Of a stretch of 6,412 nt of DNA, positions 4,977-6,412 are shown piece after piece. Position numbers and translations under genes: made by a program. Under the pieces are notes generated by a model that was not told the DNA's origin, made no database searches, and saw nothing but the letters and a program-made list of their open reading frames with translations. Source of the stretch: Fibrobacter sp. UBA1313 (GTDB lineage: Bacteria; Fibrobacterota; Fibrobacteria; Fibrobacterales; Fibrobacteraceae); assembly GCA_002307115.1 (NCBI GenBank), contig DBTP01000091.1, forward strand, positions 4,661 through 11,072, read 5' to 3'. Position 1 is the stretch's first letter. Each line of letters starts with the position of its first letter.

Positions 4977-6167
4977 CAAAAAGTCCATGACATTCTGGTG
5001 TCGAATGCCGTTGCGACTGAAGTCTACTTCATCCAGGGATAATACATACTTGGGAAAATTATCTTTGATTTCTTTGAATACTGCAAATTCGCGTTCAATG
5101 GTTTCTTCGTTTGCTAATAAATAGGAAACCTGTAAATAAATAATCTCTGTTCCTTTGTAACAAATGAAATCAACTTCTTTATCTTGTAATTTTCCCACGT
5201 GAACTTTGTAGCCTCGGAAAAGCATTTCTAAAAAAACAGCATTCTCGAGAAGATTTGAATAATCCACATTCGCACTATTTTTTCGAATATTGCGAAGACC
5301 CAAATCCATTGCAAAATATTTTTCCTGGGTACTCAGAAGTTTTTTCCCTTTAACATCATAGCGTTTTGCGGTTTCTATAATTTGAGCCCTTTTAATGAAT
5401 TCTATATAATTCAAAATGGTATCAACAGACACATGTCGCCCTTCACTTTTAAAAAATCGAGTAATTGCCTGTGCCGAAAAGGTATTGCCCACATTATCCA
5501 TGAGAAAATCAAGAATTTGTTGCAGAAGATCAATATCTTTCAGTTTGTTGCGCCCAATAATATCTTTGAGAATAATGGTATTGTAGACATCATCAAGATA
5601 AACTTTTGCTGATTGCTGTTCTGAAAAACACAAACGCTGAGGGAGTCCGCCCAATGAGAGATATTCCAGAAAAAGTTCTTTTTTTGTTTGGCTAGATCCA
5701 TTCTGCTTAGAATAATCAAGAATTTCTGAAAAGGTAAATGGATAAACATTAAAATGAACATAGCGTCCGGCAATGTAGGTGGCAAGTTCGCTGGATAATA
5801 AATTAGAATTGGAACCTGTAATATAAATATCGCAATCCAAGTCGACTAATAAAGAAGCTACCGCTTTTTCCCAGTGAGTCACTTCTTGAATTTCATCAAG
5901 GAAAAGGTACATTGTGCCTGTTTTTTCTTTAGCTTTGCTCATAATATGAGAGTAGAGACTTTGAGCATCTGTGAGGCTGATATTGGTGAGTGATTCAAAG
6001 TTCAGGCTGATAATATTTTCGGTAGGGATACCACTGCGTATTATATGTTCGCTAATTTGTTGCAAAAGTACTGTTTTGCCACTTCTGCGGATTCCCATAA
6101 GAACTTTGATGAGTTTTTTACCCACAAAAGGCAAAACTTTCTCTAGATATGGAGTTCTTGTGATCAT
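4962..6167 (-). CDS. AAA-type ATPase with C-terminal DUF4143 domain
   Basis: This 401-residue protein matches the ATP-binding AAA_14/DUF4143 family. Walker A is GIRRSGKT at 25-32 and Walker B is YLFLDE at 87-92, followed by Q94 and a sensor-like ITGSNSNLLSSELATYIAGR at 116-135. A winged-helix-like region covers about 205-275, and the DUF4143 end runs from about 280. Near the C-terminus EVDFICYKGTEIIYLQVSY (331-349) resembles the core of a PD-(D/E)xK nuclease fold, but the expected ExK is replaced by QVS, so cleavage is unlikely. The cellular role of this large family is not known; members are numerous, often as several copies, in gut anaerobes. GAGG lies 4 bases before the ATG. The gene is visibly AT-richer than the protease gene beside it, which suggests separate acquisition. 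No signal peptide or membrane helix is seen. Confidence 0.92.
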   Translation of the reverse strand: MITRTPYLEKVLPFVGKKLIKVLMGIRRSGKTVLLQQISEHIIRSGIPTENIISLNFESLTNISLTDAQSLYSHIMSKAKEKTGTMYLFLDEIQEVTHWEKAVASLLVDLDCDIYITGSNSNLLSSELATYIAGRYVHFNVYPFTFSEILDYSKQNGSSQTKKELFLEYLSLGGLPQRLCFSEQQSAKVYLDDVYNTIILKDIIGRNKLKDIDLLQQILDFLMDNVGNTFSAQAITRFFKSEGRHVSVDTILNYIEFIKRAQIIETAKRYDVKGKKLLSTQEKYFAMDLGLRNIRKNSANVDYSNLLENAVFLEMLFRGYKVHVGKLQDKEVDFICYKGTEIIYLQVSYLLANEETIEREFAVFKEIKDNFPKYVLSLDEVDFSRNGIRHQNVMDFLLSKT

Positions 6168-6200
6168 TTTGCCTCGAAAAGTATATGCTTTAACAAGACA

Positions 6201-6228
6201 AATATATATAATTTATTAACTTTGTCAA
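6201..6228 (-). promoter_or_regulatory. Strong sigma70-type promoter of the ATPase gene
   Basis: On the minus strand a perfect -35 TTGACA (6228-6223) is separated by 16 bases from the -10 TATATT (6206-6201). The predicted leader is about 27 bases and contains the GAGG ribosome site. The -35 overlaps the dyad TTTGTC (6221-6226) / GACAAA (6238-6243), which could bind a repressor. Confidence 0.6.
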
Positions 6229-6243
6229 TTCATAGTCGACAAA
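6221..6243. promoter_or_regulatory. Dyad over the ATPase -35 box, possible operator
   Basis: TTTGTC at 6221-6226 and GACAAA at 6238-6243 are exact inverse copies with an 11-base spacer, overlapping the -35 element. Further GACAAA copies occur at 6197-6202 and 6279-6284. Placement suits a repressor site, but the hexamer is AT-rich and could recur by chance in this DNA. Confidence 0.25.
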
Positions 6244-6258
6244 ACAAATAAAATATCT

Positions 6259-6287
6259 AATTTTGCCGATTTGAAACTGACAAAATT
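6259..6287 (-). terminator. AT-rich hairpin after the right-edge gene, possible terminator
   Basis: On the minus strand AATTTTG (6287-6281) pairs with CAAAATT (6265-6259) across a 15-base loop, and a U-rich stretch follows toward 6240. It begins 5 bases after the stop of the partial gene. The stem has a single GC pair, so it is a weak candidate. Confidence 0.28.
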
Positions 6288-6292
6288 TAACT

Positions 6293-6412
6293 TTATCCCT
6301 TTTTCCGATCCTGCCAAGTTTCCCCGTTAAAGAGTTGCCCTTCGGAAACGCCGTACTTTTCCTGAACGCCTACGAGACGAATGGCAGCATCCAAGTCTAG
6401 TTCTCCGTGGAT
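6293..6412 (-). CDS. C-terminal 39 residues of an unrecognised protein (partial)
   Basis: A minus-strand frame is open from the window edge to TAA at 6295-6293. The 39 residues include LDLDAAIRLVGVQEKYG at about 5-21, likely an amphipathic helix, and end in ETWQDRKKG. GC content and codon choice look coding and contrast sharply with the AT-rich gap that follows. I do not recognise the family and give no function. The gene lies upstream of the ATPase in the same direction, but 125 bases and an independent promoter separate them, so a shared operon is unlikely. Confidence 0.7.
   Translation of the reverse strand: MHGELDLDAAIRLVGVQEKYGVSEGQLFNGETWQDRKKG

Overview
The window looks like chromosomal DNA of a Gram-negative, plant-fibre-degrading anaerobe. 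The best guess is a member of Fibrobacter or a close relative. This rests on a secreted glycoside hydrolase with a Sec signal peptide, a clostridial/anaerobe-type molbindin, moderate GC genes set in very AT-rich intergenic DNA, and an AAA/DUF4143 ATPase of the kind common in gut Bacteroidetes and Fibrobacteres. The taxon is inferred; no rRNA or other marker gene is present.

Layout. Positions 1-709 (minus) hold the N-terminal 236 residues of a secreted GH5-like polysaccharidase. A 375-base divergent intergenic region with an 18-bp perfect palindrome separates it from a DJ-1/PfpI-family protein (1085-1672, plus). That gene runs tail-to-tail, 3 bases apart, into a membrane-anchored SIMPL-domain protein (1676-2425, minus). 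A 714-base gene-free stretch follows (2426-3139). It contains a comparatively GC-rich block, roughly 2539-2873, unusually dense in perfect hairpins and flanked by AT-rich DNA. I see no convincing gene in it, but it may be a structured RNA or a dispersed repeat. Next are a 69-residue molybdate-binding Mop protein (3140-3349, plus) and, tail-to-tail with it, a two-gene minus-strand operon: a subtilisin-like protease with no signal peptide (3598-4884) and, 8 bases downstream, a 77-residue protein resembling a free-standing I9-type propeptide/inhibitor (3356-3589). An AAA ATPase with a DUF4143 C-terminus (4962-6167, minus) lies upstream behind a good promoter. The window closes with the last 39 codons of an unrecognised minus-strand gene.

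The genes do not form one pathway. The clearest functional unit is the protease plus small partner: the protease has its own I9-like N-terminal region, and the partner probably acts in trans as an inhibitor or folding helper, apparently in the cytoplasm. The DJ-1 protein lacks about a dozen residues just before its nucleophile cysteine compared with what I recall of its family. The ATPase is visibly AT-richer than its neighbours and may have been acquired by transfer.
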